A stretch of DNA of 22,500 bases from Pigoraptor vietnamica (Eukaryota > Opisthokonta > Filasterea). A program made the translations under genes and the position numbers. The notes beneath the pieces were generated by a model. The model was not told the DNA's origin and ran no database searches. It saw nothing but the letters and a program-made list of their open reading frames with translations. The stretch's first letter is position 1. Each line of letters begins with the position of its first letter. Below are positions 11,503-20,921 of the stretch, piece by piece. Where the stretch lies: NCBI GenBank assembly GCA_943704525.1, contig CALSCQ010001626.1, positions 20,001 to 42,500 of the forward strand, written 5' to 3'.

Positions 11503-14500
11503 TAACAGGTCGATTACGATAAAAAAAAGAATACCAACCTTGATCTGCTTGCCGCACACGGCCGCACGCACACCGCCCTCAAAGAGGCGCCACTCGTGCT
11601 CCAGAAAGGGCACGCACTGCTCGCGCTTGAAGACCTCGCCACACATTGCACACGATGGTGTCGGCTGCAGTGTGTCGGGCTCCACCACAACGGCCAACGC
11701 GAGAGCAGCGGCCACTGCGGCCGGCACGGAGGATGCGCCGGCGTGCGCTACCGTCGAAAGGGCGCGCCGGCGGCGCTCGGCAACTTCCACGTCTGCATGC
11801 GTGCTGGCGGCGATCGGAAGGCGGCCGCTGGACACGAATGAGTGCATCCACTCGCACACGGGGGAGAGGGCGCGATCGAAGAAGGCGGCCGCGAGCGGGC
11901 CCTCTACGCGCACAGTCGACCTCTCCACGCCGTTGTCGGCGACAGCGTAAACGCAGAGCGGAGCGCCTGCGACGGCCCCTTCTGTGTCGAGCACGCCATG
12001 CACTGCGCACGTGCCCGCATCGCGCGGCACGGTCGCAAATACGACGGCGTTGGCGGACGGGACGGGGACGATGCTCCCGGTCGCCGCGACGCACCACGCG
12101 AGCGAGTCGCCGGCGTCGCACAAGGAGCTCGAGTCCATCGACACGGGCTGCGTGCCGAGCGGCTCTCCGCGGAGTAGGGCTGTCACGCGCGCCTCCGCCG
12201 CCGAAAAGAATGCATCGACGGCGAATTTGTCGGACGAGGTCACCACAGAACGGAGCGCTTCAATGGCGTCCCTCTGGTGCGGAAGGCGCGGGCTGAGCGA
12301 AAAGACGGCCTGCTCGTTGGCCACCGCACTGACGAGGCGCCGCTCGACGTCGCGGCCCACGTACTGCAGGTTGGCGATCGCAAGCTGCACGCGGGGTTTG
12401 CAGAGGTCGTCTACCGCGAGGTGTCGCAGCCCACCGACGCAGTCGATGCAGAGCATGTTGCCCTCCAGATCCACGACAAACAGCGGCTGCGACGCACCCC
12501 CGCCCGCCTCACCGAAGCCCACCACCAAGCCGACAGTGTCGAACTCGCCCTCGCAGGTGCGCACAAACCCGCCCACGTCGTCTGCCGTCGCGGCGAGCAG
12601 GCTGGCGCACGAGACAAACCGCCGCTTGAAGCTCTCGAGAATGCCGTCCGAATGGAGCGTCGCGGGCAGCTCAGCGTACACCGTCTGCCGCTGGCTGACC
12701 AACTGCAACGCGCCCCCCTGACGACGCGCGGTGGCGGACGACCGCTGCGACGGAACGCACCCGACGACGCGCACGCGACGCCCTTCTTGCAGCAGTTCCT
12801 CGATGCCGTCGCTCGGGCGCCACACGGTGAGCACGCACTCCACCGGCACATGCGCCCGCGAAGCCGCGCGCGCGTCGATGGCACGCATGCGAAAGTAGGG
12901 CGTGACGTTGCGCGCCGCGTCATTGTTGTCCGGGGCGGCAGGTGCCTCGAGCTCGCTGCCGGCCGCCGCCGCAAGGCGCCCCTCTGCGCACTGTCGGCGC
13001 GCTTCGTCCTCGCGCAAGGCCGCGCGCTCTTCCGCCCGCTGGTTGCGGACGATGCGGTCCCTTCCGCCGTTTCGTCCCTCGTCCCCGGCGGCCTCCAGGT
13101 ACTGGAGGGGGTACTTGCGAACAACGACGAGGTCGAGGCAGCCCACGGGGCCCCCGCCGCACGCGACGCTTGCGAGCGGAATGGGCACCGCGCCGAACCC
13201 GCGGAGTCCCAAGCGCGCGTCCCAACGCGCTCGCCGGGCGCCGTTGTAGTGGACGCGAAGGAAGACGCTGTCCGGCGCCTCGAGCGGCGGGATTGGCTCT
13301 CCCTCCGACAGCGACGCGCCGACGATCAGGAGCTTGGTTCCCACAGCGATGCGGCCGGAGGTCACGTGCTCCGCGAGAAGCGGGTCGAGGACAGCCGGCA
13401 TCTCGTACCAGCCGTCGGACAGGTGCACGCGTCCGGACTCGTCCGCCCGAGACACGAAGAGCACCATCGGGCGGCCGGGCGCATCGTCCCGTTCGTACAG
13501 CTTCCGAAGGATCGACCGCTCGCCGCGGTTGACCTCGCGCTCGTACCGATAGAGAAGCTGCCGCAGAACCTCTTGCACGCGGAGGCGGCGACCACCGAAG
13601 ACGGCGGGGAAGGCCGCCTCCGTCGCAGCAAGCTTCCAGAGAATCCATCTATAGTGGTTGGCAACCCACGCGCGGTGAACGTGCGCGGCGACGACGCCGG
13701 TGCATCGGGGCAGAGCAGCCACAAACTCGTCCACTCCAACGAGCCCGTCGCTCCCTGGAACGATGCGGTCACCGCCGCACAGCGCGTCGAGCGGCATGCG
13801 AAAATCGGCCGCAGTGCGCGGGTTGATGTCAAACGCCCATGCAGGCATGCCCATCGCTTCGAGCTCGCCGCGAGAAGACCCGCGCTGCGGGGACGTGCGA
13901 CCCACGCGACTCGAAAGCGTCTGGCGCGTGGCGGGCGACAGGTCAAACGCCGGATGCGCGGCGTCCGTCGGCCGCGCGGCTGCGGGCTTTTTTGCGCCAG
14001 GAGAGTTTGCGCCCGGCGGGGCAGTGGACAGCCGCGGGCGCTTGAACGGCGTCTTGAATTCGCGCGGGTTGGCACCCGGCCGCTTGCGACCGTCCGTGGA
14101 CGGCGGGGCCGTGCGATGCGGCGTTGCCGCCACTACTGCGCGACGCGACGTCGAATCGGCGTCCATGCGCCTCCCTGCGGCTGGCTTGAACCCGGCGAAC
14201 GGCGTAACCGCCGTAACTGGCGGGGCGCCCTCGTGGGTGTCATCAAAGGCGTCCGCCATCATTTTCTGGGCTGCGCGCGCACCAGTGTCGGTAATTTCAA
14301 CGCGCTTGCCCGTCGCCGTCTTGAACCCCGCAAACGGCGTGACGGGCGCCGCACCCGCCTGTTCGTCGAGAACGTCCCCCATAATGCGCAGAGCCGCGCG
14401 CGAGCCCGCCTCTGAGATCTCGACGCGCCTTCCCGTCGCCGTCTGAAATCCGCCGCCGGTTTTCATGAAGCCCACGTCGACGTCGTCGTCGGCCATCGCA

Positions 14501-16696
14501 CCGCCCATTATCTGCTCTGCCGCCCGCGCCGCGGCCTCGGAAATCTCAACGCGCCTTCCAGTCGCCGTCTGAAATCCGCCGCCGGTTTTCATGAAGCCCA
14601 CGTCGACGTCGTCGTCGGCCATCGCACCGCCCATTATCTGCTCTGCCGCCCGCGCCGCCGCATCAGAGACGACGACGCGCCTTCCCGTCGCCGTCTGAAA
14701 TCCGCCGCCTCCGGTTTTCATGAAGCCCGTGTCGACGACGTCGTCGGCCATCGCACCGCCCATTATCCGCTCTGCCGCCCGCGCCGCCGCATCAGAGATG
14801 ACGACGCGCCTTCCCGTCGCCGTCTGAAATCCGCCGCCGGCTGCCGTTGCGAACCCTTCAAACGCGCATGAAGGCGCGAAGGAAGCCCTCGGTGACACGT
14901 CGTCGATGATACCACGCGCCTGTTCGCGCGGCCCGGTTTCAGGGATCTCGACGTGCTTTCCCGTCGCTGTCGTAAACCCGCCGAACGCTGACGAGGGCAC
15001 AAAAATGCTCGCGCAGTCGGCGTTGCCACGAGGGTCGTCCATAAACTCCCGCGCCCGGCGCTTTCCCGCCTCCGACACGCTGACGGTTTTCCCCGTCGCC
15101 GTTTTGAAGCCGCCAAACGACGACGTAGAAAAATCGGCCAAATCAGCCTCGTCCAGGAGCTCCCGCGCCTTGCGCATGCCCGCCTCCGACAGCGTGACGG
15201 CCTTCCCGGTCGCCGTCTTGAACCCACCGAACGCTGCTGCTGTCGTGCGCGGAACTTCCACGTCACCGCCAAATGCCTCGCCCGCAGCGCGCTTTGACTC
15301 GCGCGCAAACGCAGGTCCCCTGGGCACATCGTGGGTGCCGGACACAAGCGCAGTGGGAGCGGCAAGGAGCGCCTCGTCGAAGTGTGGCCGGGCCTCTTGC
15401 GCGCCCGCCGCCTCCGAAACTTTGATCCGCTTTCGCGTGGCCGTGGCGAACCCGTCGAAACTCGTGAAAAGTGCAGAGTGAGCCAGAGCGTCGTCCTCTG
15501 TACGCTGCGCCGCGTGCGCGTCTGCACGTGCTGCCGAAACCGCAAGCGGCCGGTCGCAGTAAACCGCTTGCTGCAAAGGCACGGGCGCCTCACGGGCGGC
15601 TTCCTCCTGCAGGGGCGCACCGACCGCGGTCGCCCCGGACGGTCCGGACAGCGAGTCTGCGAACAGGGCGTCGGCCAGCTGCTCGGCGATGCCCTCCGCC
15701 CCGGATGGCGGTGAGCACAGGCTCTCGTGAAGAAGCAGAGGGCGCAGGTCGTTGGCCACGTGCTGCGCAACGGCAAGTGCGCGTGAGATTAGTCACATGG
15801 CATCATGCAGCTTAGCCACTTCCATGCTTACAATTACTCACTTGCGGCCGCGGCGAGAACAGCACGGGCGACTGCGGCGTCACGGCCGTCGGCCTCTGGT
15901 CGCCCGATGCCCTCTGCACAGAGTCGCCGCTCGCCGCATCGTTGGCGGGACTTGCGTCGTCCCTCTTGGCGCCCCCTGACGCCGTGTGCATCGTGCTCGC
16001 GCGTGCCGGCTGGGGCGCCGCGCGGTGGTCGTCCGCGGCGAACGCGCCAATTCGGCCGACGATGCCCATGATGCGCGGACGCTGCGGCGTTTCGTCGTCG
16101 TCCCCTTGGTCCAGCACCGCCGTCGGCGCAATCGACGCGTTTGACGTGACGCTCCCGGGCGTGCGGCGGTATCCTGGTCCTCCCGCTGGCGTGACGGTCG
16201 GCATCGCGGTCGGCGTCGGCGTCAGCGTTCCCCCGCCAATAGTGCCAGCCCCAAGGGGAGTGTAAGGGAGCGACTCGCGGCGAGCTCGCTTGCGCGCGGA
16301 AACGGGAGAGAACAGGGGCGGCGACGTCAGTGCGGGCCGCGCGTGACTGGAGGCGGTGTCGAGAAGGAGCGCATCCTGTGCCTGGCGGGCGTCGTCAGCG
16401 CGCGGCTCTGCCTCTGCATGCGGCGGCGGTGGGGCGGGCGCTTCCTCCCTCGCGAGCGCAGTGTGGCACACAATTGGGCCGCGTATGTCCGCCCCGGAGA
16501 GCCACAGCACCGCCATGTCGGCGATGGAGGCCCCCTCGCCGCCCGCATCGCAGAAGAACGTGTCGTCGTCGACGCATCCCGCCGAGAGACCGTCCGCGTG
16601 CGGACACGCGTTACGCACTCTCAGCGGCGCATGTAACACGCAGTGCGGCATGATACTGCGCGCGGTGCGTGGTGGGTGCCGCTGCAGCAGCAGCAT
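11461..16696 (-). CDS. BRCA2: BRCA2 homologue with BRC repeats and OB-fold DNA-binding domain
   Basis: Model on minus: exon 1 16696-15842, intron 15841-15763 (GTGAGT donor), exon 2 15762-11461; 1718 residues. BRCA2 loads RAD51 on single-stranded DNA during homologous recombination. Exon 1 encodes an acidic/Pro-rich N-terminus with a basic KRARR cluster likely acting in nuclear import. Residues ~380-825 hold nine or ten BRC repeats (core GFxTATGxxVxxSE; the last is degenerate). From ~925 the helical domain shows AWVANHYRWILWKLAATEAAFP-type sequence, then OB1 (LSDGWYEMPAVLDPLL, VGCLDLVVVRKYP), OB2 (LTVWRPSDGIEELLQEG) and OB3 (to ~1490). A Cys-bearing tail (CAMCGEVFKREQC near 1657) follows. The tower stem in OB2 is much shorter than in animals. 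An ATG at 16651 is an alternative start. The last 25 residues may be replaced by splicing: GTTGGT after GKQIK is a possible donor to acceptors within the downstream duplication. Confidence 0.93.
14425..14850 (-). repeat. Near-identical tandem BRC units within BRCA2
   Basis: The BRC core recurs at 14425, 14551, 14677 and 14806, that is with steps of 126, 126 and 129 bases. The three complete units are almost identical at DNA level, including the spacer coding for MADDxVDxGFMKTGG. The other BRC repeats of the same gene are clearly diverged. The pattern indicates recent in-frame duplication by unequal exchange or homogenisation by conversion. Confidence 0.93.
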
Positions 16697-16757
16697 GCGT
16701 CGCTGCTTCTTCTTCTTTTTTTTTGCCCGCCCGGTTGGGTTTCAGTCTCACCGGCGG

Positions 16758-16775
16758 TTCAAAATCTGGCGGGAA
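16758..16775 (-). promoter_or_regulatory. CDE/CHR-like cell-cycle element upstream of BRCA2
   Basis: Read on minus, TTCCCGCC (an E2F-type core, 16775-16768), four bases, then TTTGAA (CHR consensus, 16763-16758). It lies about 60-105 bases upstream of the candidate BRCA2 start codons. In animals, CDE and CHR sites four bases apart drive cell-cycle-phased transcription. Use of the CHR outside animals is not established, so function is inference. Confidence 0.35.
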
Positions 16776-16800
16776 GCGTGAGTGACCAAATTAGAAATGT

Positions 16801-16844
16801 CGTAACAGGCGTAACGTCTTACTCGTAACAAGACCTTGCGTAAC
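16801..16844. repeat. Four GTAAC motifs in 43 bases, between BRCA2 and the tRNA gene
   Basis: GTAAC occurs at 16802, 16811, 16825 and 16840, each preceded by C (CGTAAC), all in the same orientation with 9-15 base spacing. The same pentamer, in both orientations, clusters again on the other side of the tRNA gene. Confidence 0.6.
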
Positions 16845-16853
16845 ACAAAATGC

Positions 16854-16866
16854 AAAAAAAAAAAAA
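16854..16866 (-). terminator. Pol III terminator (T13) of the tRNA gene
   Basis: A run of 13 A on plus, so T on the transcribed-strand sense of the minus-strand tRNA. It begins seven bases after the tRNA 3' end. This is what RNA polymerase III uses to stop. Confidence 0.85.
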
Positions 16867-16873
16867 TTTGTTC

Positions 16874-16946
16874 GAGCATACCCGGATTCGAACCGGGAAC
16901 CTTTTGATCCGGAGTCAAACGTGATGATCCATTACACTATATGCCC
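16874..16946 (-). tRNA. tRNA-Arg (anticodon CCG)
   Basis: Read on minus it folds as a complete 73-base cloverleaf without intron. Acceptor GGGCATA pairs with TATGCTC (one G-T pair). The D arm is GTG/CAC. The anticodon stem TTTGA/TCAAA encloses loop CTCCGGA, giving anticodon CCG, which reads the CGG codon. The T arm CCCGG-TTCGAAT-CCGGG contains the B-box sequence GGTTCGAATCC. CGG is common in these GC-rich genes. No CCA is encoded, as expected for a nuclear tRNA. Confidence 0.97.
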
Positions 16947-17416
16947 AAACGATCGAGCCTTTTAAGGCAATCTACTCCGTTGCAGGTCCAAATTTGGAAC
17001 CCACTTCCACAAATGTCTAAGAGCACGGTAGCGCGACAAGCACGTTTCACGTAGAGTAACACAAACGTTACTCTTGTTACAATGTTATAATCGTTACGTA
17101 TCTCTTCACGTGCCGTCACGTGCTGACGCTCGCAGTCTCCCCAAGTCTCTTAGTGCCCCTGCAGTCTCCTTTATTTCCCGCTTATATTCGCCGTTTCCTT
17201 ACACTGCTTCCTGTCATGACTTCTGCCCGACGCTCCGTCCACGACTGTTCGCGGCCCCCTTTCCTTACAAGGGATCAGTTCAAATGGCGGAGACGTTGAA
17301 CGTGGGCGCGGTGATCATGAGCCGTTCGGTATTCTCGCGTCTTACTGTTTGTGTGTGAAATGAGGTTGATGGTCGCGTACTCGAGGTGTTGGGATGGCGA
17401 AGACCCCGACGAGCAG
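16947..17416. other. Intergenic region upstream of the tRNA gene
   Basis: No gene seen. It contains a second cluster of GTAAC/GTTAC motifs at 17056-17097, two CACGTG palindromes about 17108-17120, and a C/T-rich stretch around 17130-17270 on plus. The open frame 17074-17358 has no G/C third-position bias or family similarity. Some of this may be the decayed 3' end of the neighbouring retroelement, but I could not define an LTR. Confidence 0.5.
17056..17097. repeat. Cluster of four GTAAC/GTTAC motifs upstream of the tRNA gene
   Basis: GTAAC at 17056 and GTTAC at 17067, 17076 and 17093, that is four copies in 42 bases. The first two form an inverted pair (AGTAAC...GTTACT). They mirror the cluster at 16801-16844 across the tRNA gene. 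Confidence 0.55.
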
Positions 17417-18830
17417 TCACGGCCAATCGCAAAGTGGACGTTTGGCGGCAGTCCGGCTCAGTGTCGAGGCGAGCCTTTCTCTCACTGAGCCCGCATTTTG
17501 CGCGCATGCGACGAAATTGGTCGACGGTGCCGTGCGGCCGAAGACGAGGCCGAAGAAGGGTGAGAAGCCATGCACGGCGTGGGGGCCGGCGTTGCACGCG
17601 TGGACAACAAAGGGAAGGAGGGCGCCGGCCCAGTGCTGTGTCCTGAGCATGGCGACCGAAGTCTTGAACGTGCGCATGAAGCTTTCGACGGGGCCGTTGG
17701 CTTGGTGATGCCCGGGTGTAATAGGGTAGTAGGCTTAGCGAAGATGTCCCAAGCGTCTTGGCGAGAGCAATGAAGTGCTCGTTTCGAAAGGTAGTCGCGT
17801 TGTTGTCCGTGTTGCTGTCCGCGTGCGAGGCACGTAGGCGCGGCGGAAGTTTGGGCGCGCATTATCAATCGTGAACTTGACGAGGTGAGTGCGTCCGGGC
17901 TTGTTCGGATAGGTCGCAAACACTGACGCGTTCGAGCGCGGGAAGTCCTTGAGCCGTTCCAGTTGCGCAGGGTCGAGAAATCGGTCGTGGCGTCGTCGAG
18001 ACGCATGCCCGTGGGAAGGTCGCTGTCGTCGGGAGGTTCCTTCTTGTGCGGGGCGGCTGGCCTGGGCGAGATCCAGCGCGGCAATGAGTACGCGATCGTC
18101 GGTGGTAGTCGTAGTCGTCGGCATCACGGCTGTCGCCTTGTCGTCGTCGTCATCGTCTTCGCTCTGGACGACGTAGTCGAGGTTGTTGGGGTCAACGATG
18201 CGGACGTGGGAGACGGCTGTGTCGTGACGTTGGCGTGGGTCGGGTTGCAGAGCACGACGGCGCACTGGCTGGTCGATGACGGGTGCGTGGCCCTGGCCGG
18301 TGAGGATGTGGCGGCGGTTGGGGAGGGTCATCGCCACGGCCGTGTAGAACTTGTCCACAGGGAGAGGCGTGTATGCGCAGTTTGCGACGGTGCGAACGGG
18401 TATCGCGGTCTCGGTCATCGCTGGGAGGGTGACGTCCTTGACGAGTCGCAGCGCAGCGCCGGTGACTATAGGGCGGCTGCAGCGCGTCTTGAGAGGAAAG
18501 GGGCTCATCGCTGCGGTGGAGCAGGAGTGAGTGTGTCGCCAGGTCCGGCGACGCGGGCGCCGATGTGTTCGAGGAAGTCGTTCCCGAGGATCGCGTCGAA
18601 GAGGAGATCCGGCTTGGCGACCATGAAGACGTGGAGGTACGTCCTGTTGTTGATCAGCGTGAACAGCGCAGTCACTTGTCCGAGGACCTGCAAGCCCTAG
18701 TTGTTCGCGGCTTGAATGCGCAGGGAGAATGCACGAAGCTGACGTCCGGCATGCAGGAGATCTTGCAGTAGCGACTCGGAGATGAGGCTTGGGCTGGCCC
18801 TGGTGTCGACACTGCTCTGCCGCTAGCAGT
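17417..18830 (-). mobile_element. Degenerate Ty3/Gypsy-like retrotransposon pol remnant
   Basis: Reading on minus there is first an aspartic protease. Its active-site triad region is DTRAS at about 18807-18794 where DTGAS is expected. An in-frame TAG follows (18699-18697), then the conserved flank FDAILGNDFLEHIGA. In another frame comes the linker typical between protease and reverse transcriptase (KDVTLPAMTETAIPV), then the beginning of reverse transcriptase (FATYPNKPGRTHLVKFTID). The reverse transcriptase core and RNase H are absent. Near 17830 the sequence jumps to the integrase core: a TDNN...F segment, then PITPGHHQANGPVESFM and HVHGFSPFFGLVFGR-like sequence in shifted frames. Gag, LTRs and target-site duplications were not recognised. 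The element is dead. Boundaries are those of recognisable protein similarity, not of the insertion. Confidence 0.8.
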
Positions 18831-19144
18831 CTATAGTGCCGCACACTTGCACACGCACGCACGCACCCAACACGAACGCGCACACAAACGAACACGCAAT
18901 CACCAACAAGAGCGGGGAGAAGAACGAACACGCCGTCCCCAGCCGAGCAACTGTCGGGGGTGATTTGCGGCTCCACTTCCAAGCGCAGCACCGCTTTCTT
19001 AAAAGCAACCGTGGTTCCGCCGCTGGAGAAGCATCGTGGATGCATGGTTTCCTGCTGTGGCAATTGGCCGTGGGCGGTGACTCGGCAGGACCAAGAAGCC
19101 GTGCACCTGTCTGTGGGGCCGTGGTCAGTCTGCTCTTTTCAAGC
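18831..19144. other. Region between retroelement remnant and MIF gene
   Basis: Contains a CA/CG-rich stretch (about 18838-18900) and no recognisable gene. It may include decayed gag or LTR sequence of the adjoining element, but no zinc knuckle (CCHC) could be found in any frame. Confidence 0.45.
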
Positions 19145-19150
19145 TTTATT
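19145..19150 (-). terminator. AATAAA polyadenylation signal overlapping the MIF stop codon
   Basis: On minus the gene ends ATG-TAA-TAAAGC. The hexamer AATAAA therefore uses the last two bases of the TAA stop codon (19151-19149). If used, the 3' untranslated region would be only a few tens of bases. Confidence 0.5.
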
Positions 19151-19919
19151 ACATTTCTGCGACCGTAATGTTGTTGAAGCCCCAATGTGTCGGTTCAAAG
19201 TGCGTGAAATTGATGAACACCCTGCGCAGGAAAAAACCAAGTGTGTCACTGACGACTGACTCTGAGGAAGGATTAGACTGGCAACCGAAGAGGTGGCACC
19301 GCTGCGCCACATAGACTGCGTTCGCAGTTTTTCAATGCACGGCCAACTATGGCGCAATCTGCGCCGCCTGAGCAAATGTTTGGAGCATCCAAATGAAGAC
19401 AAATGATGCGGCGCAAAAACGGACAAATGCAGTGTGGCGCATGCCGAAGACAAATGACATGCAGCGCCGATGACAGGAAAAGTACACCGCGCAGGACGCA
19501 CCGAGAGGCGGGGACCTTCAGCTGTTTCTCAACGTGCGCGCAAATAGCCCTGGCGAGGCGCTTGTTGGGCTCCGCTTCGACGCCGCCAATGGCGTTGAGC
19601 GTCACCAAAACGGACGGCTCGGTGCTGCCGGCAAAGGACATGATGGCGTCTGGACGCACAATCACCACAACAACCTGCGGGGGCACTGCAAGTGGTCAGC
19701 GCAAAAACACGAAAACCGCCGCGATCACATAGCGCAAAGTAAAAACAGACTACATGAAGAGTGTGCGAATCAGCTGAAAAAGAGATGGGCAGCCGTAAAC
19801 GGGACACACACCTCGGGCGGCTTGTTCATGTCCTTTGCAATAAGGTCGGTGGTCGCGCGGAGGAACCCCTCCGGAATGGCCGACCGGGGGAGCGTCGTGT
19901 CAACCGCAAAGACGGGCAT
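19149..19919 (-). CDS. MIF: MIF/D-dopachrome tautomerase family protein (three exons)
   Basis: Model on minus: 19919-19812, 19674-19502, 19221-19149; 117 residues, matching human MIF (115) almost without gaps. The introns are 137 bases (GTGTGT donor) and 280 bases (GTGCGT donor). The family forms trimers with keto-enol tautomerase activity; animal forms are cytokines, while protist forms are of varied role. Pro2, the catalytic base after Met removal, is present in MPVFAVDTTLPRSAIPEGF. Lys33 in MNKPPE corresponds to the conserved active-site Lys. SFAGSTEPSVLVTLNAIGG matches the FGGSSEP block, but the CxxC of animal MIF is SVLV here. Exon 3 supplies RVFINFTHFEPTHWGFNNIT, equivalent to the C-terminal RVYINYYDM...GWNNST. 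No signal peptide, as usual for MIF. Intron 2 contains a duplicated GAAGACAAATGA motif on plus. Confidence 0.93.
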
Positions 19920-20349
19920 TCTCGAGTGTGTGTGTGTTGCGCACAGCGCCGGCGCCAAAGAGTGTCTTTTTGCGCGATTGAACTTAACAGCGTTATGTAA
20001 CAAGACGTGCGTCATCTCAATGTGAAGATGACGTGTACGGAATGCAGTTCAAATGTTCCGTGTCCAATCATATGCGTTACCGAGTCCTCGCTAAAATGCC
20101 GCATGCGGGTTACGCACCGCCCGGAACTCGGCTTTTCGCACATGCGTCGCGCGACGTTTCTCACTTTTGTGGAAGACACCCTAAGCACGACCGAGTTTTT
20201 AAGCACACGCACACACGAACACACACACGCACACACGCACACGCGCACTCGCACGCTGAATAATACGGGCGCGTAACTGACGCATCGCTAGGTACTTTTT
20301 TGGACCGCGTTTTGGCGTGGGTTGTGCGGTTTCTCTCGCGAGTGGGGAG
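19920..20349. promoter_or_regulatory. Divergent intergenic region between MIF and the last gene
   Basis: The 430 bases between two head-to-head starts hold GTAAC/GTTAC motifs at 19997, 20076, 20109 and 20273 and a CA microsatellite at about 20204-20254. No TATA box is obvious for either gene. Open frames here run through the CA tract and are not credible. Confidence 0.4.
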
Positions 20350-20854
20350 ATGTCCGCGTCCCAAGCGAGTTCGCCTGGGCAGGACTGCCTCGACCCCCTC
20401 GTGCTGCGCGCGGCCATTCTGAAGGCCGCCTCCAAGCACTCGACGCTCAAGCGCTTCTCGCAGGTTTCCGTGGGTATTGGACTTTATAGAGATCTCTGCC
20501 CTAGTCGCAGGAACGAACGATTTGCTCACAATGGTTGCATGGCCGACAGGATGACCTCCTCGTTCAGCTGCCGCTGCACCCGCGGCCGACCATCTTCTTC
20601 CGGCTGGTGGACATGAAGGGCGGTTTGGACGAGCACGACAACGCCCTCTACGACAAGGAGACGATAGGCCTCTACCTCGAGAATGGGTCCATCCGATTCG
20701 GAATGTGCGTGGCGCCTCTCGTGTTTGCACGCGCTCTTCAGTGTCTGCCTTTTTTTTTGGCTGGTGAATGGGTGGCGCCTTTTGTATATCTGCCTTGCCT
20801 CCTGTGCGTTGTGTGTTGGCTGCTATGTCGCAGGTGTGGTTTGTGAAGTGTGTA

Positions 20855-20921
<67 letters not shown>

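Noticed and set aside
12277-14415. 712-residue open frame on plus
   Set aside because: It is antisense to the conserved helical and OB-fold region of BRCA2. The long opening is a by-product of G/C third positions in the real gene; its translation is Arg/His-rich without family features.
17255-17266. Polypurine tract (on minus) that could mark a 3' LTR border of the Gypsy remnant
   Set aside because: Purine runs are common in this C/T-rich stretch, and no LTR pair or TG...CA ends could be matched around it.
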